Positions 4,800-5,268 of a stretch of 5,268 nucleotides of DNA are shown here, piece by piece. The notes under the pieces were generated by a model. It saw only the letters and a list, made by a program, of their open reading frames with translations, searched no databases and was not told the origin of the DNA. The DNA lies in NCBI GenBank assembly GCA_013361595.1, contig JABFXT010000484.1:1-5268 (forward strand), read 5' to 3'. The stretch comes from Nocardia sp. (GTDB lineage: Bacteria; Actinomycetota; Actinomycetes; Mycobacteriales; Mycobacteriaceae). The position numbers and the translations under genes are program-made. Every line of letters begins with the position of its first letter. Within the stretch, counting starts at the first letter, position 1.

Positions 4800-5268
4800 A
4801 TGCCGGAACACGGTCCCGTCGGCGCGGTGCTGTTCGATATCGACGGCACCCTGGTCGATTCGAATTATCTGCACGTCCACGCCTGGGTGCGGGCCTTCCG
4901 GGATATCGGTGCGGAGGTGGATTCCTGGCGCGTGCACCGCAGTATCGGAATGGACGGTGCGCTGCTCGTCCACACGCTGTTACCCGATACCGATGACGAT
5001 TCGCGGGAGCGCGCGAAGGATCTGCACCTGCGCTACTACCTGGATGCACGCGATCTCCTGCGGCCGATCACCGGTGCGCGGGAGCTGCTCGCCCGGATCG
5101 CGGCCGCAGGCCCGACCGTGGTCCTCGCGACTTCCGCACCGGAGGACGAACTCGCGGTACTGCGGGCGGTCCTCGATGCCGCGGACGTGGTGTCGGCGCA
5201 GACATCCAGCTCGGATGTGGACACCGCGAAACCCCGCCCCGATATCGTGCGCGTGGCACTCGACCGGG
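4800..5268 (+). CDS. HAD-superfamily phosphatase (phosphoglycolate phosphatase-like), 3' end outside the window
   Basis: The first 156 residues are visible. HAD motif I is V-L-F-D13-I-D15-G-T-L-V-D, where Asp13 would be the nucleophile and Asp15 the general acid/base. A helical C1-type cap follows at about 21-90. Motif II is V-V-L-A-T111-S112 and motif III is Lys144 in T-A-K-P-R-P-D. The acidic motif IV should lie just past the window edge. This is a subfamily IA arrangement, as in phosphoglycolate phosphatases and beta-phosphoglucomutase-like enzymes, cytosolic and Mg2+-dependent. The cap residues do not let me name a substrate; small sugar or glycolate phosphates are the usual ones. It is seven bases downstream of the DoxX-like gene. 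Family assignment is firm and substrate is open. Confidence 0.93.
   Translation, partial: MPEHGPVGAVLFDIDGTLVDSNYLHVHAWVRAFRDIGAEVDSWRVHRSIGMDGALLVHTLLPDTDDDSRERAKDLHLRYYLDARDLLRPITGARELLARIAAAGPTVVLATSAPEDELAVLRAVLDAADVVSAQTSSSDVDTAKPRPDIVRVALDR

Noticed and set aside
4292..4849. Minus-strand open frame of 185 codons across the DoxX-like gene
   Set aside because: It is a shadow of a real plus-strand gene that has DoxX-like motifs and a leaderless promoter.

Overview
The window is GC-rich (around 70% by eye) with strong G/C third-position bias, GTG as well as ATG starts, overlapping stop/start codons, and one start preceded by a TAnnnT -10 box at the spacing typical of leaderless mRNA. This suggests a high-GC actinobacterium of the Mycobacteriales type; Nocardia or a close relative is my best guess, from general resemblance only. 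No RNA genes, mobile elements, CRISPR arrays or integration scars are visible.

Left block (1-2933, minus strand): a compact four-gene operon read right to left. Its first gene (2933->1074) encodes a protein of about 619 residues with about 13 membrane helices and an extracytoplasmic domain. A 65-residue single-pass protein (1077->880), a cupredoxin-like lipoprotein (880->500) and a multi-pass membrane protein cut by the window edge (503->1) follow. Neighbouring genes overlap by 1 or 4 bases, so translation is probably coupled. Every product is predicted at the membrane or cell surface. None has a function I can name, and this is the most interesting part of the window. The large protein holds tandem helix-hairpin repeats. 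The first two carry a shared D-x3-H-x5-D-x(5,6)-P-x-H signature on the outer face, and the lipoprotein also shows clustered histidines, so metal or redox handling at the envelope is a reasonable but unproven hypothesis.

Middle block (2934-4120): a 248-base gap with possible promoter and hairpin elements, then a minus-strand undecaprenyl-diphosphatase gene (uppP, 4120->3182). It recycles the lipid carrier for cell-wall synthesis, has a divergent active-site motif and carries a long basic loop.

Right block (4121-5268): a 246-base divergent promoter region, then two plus-strand genes. A DoxX-like four-helix membrane protein (4367-4792) starts on an apparently leaderless transcript. A HAD-superfamily phosphatase (4800 to beyond 5268) follows seven bases later and is probably co-transcribed. 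Long open frames antisense to these genes are treated as high-GC shadows.
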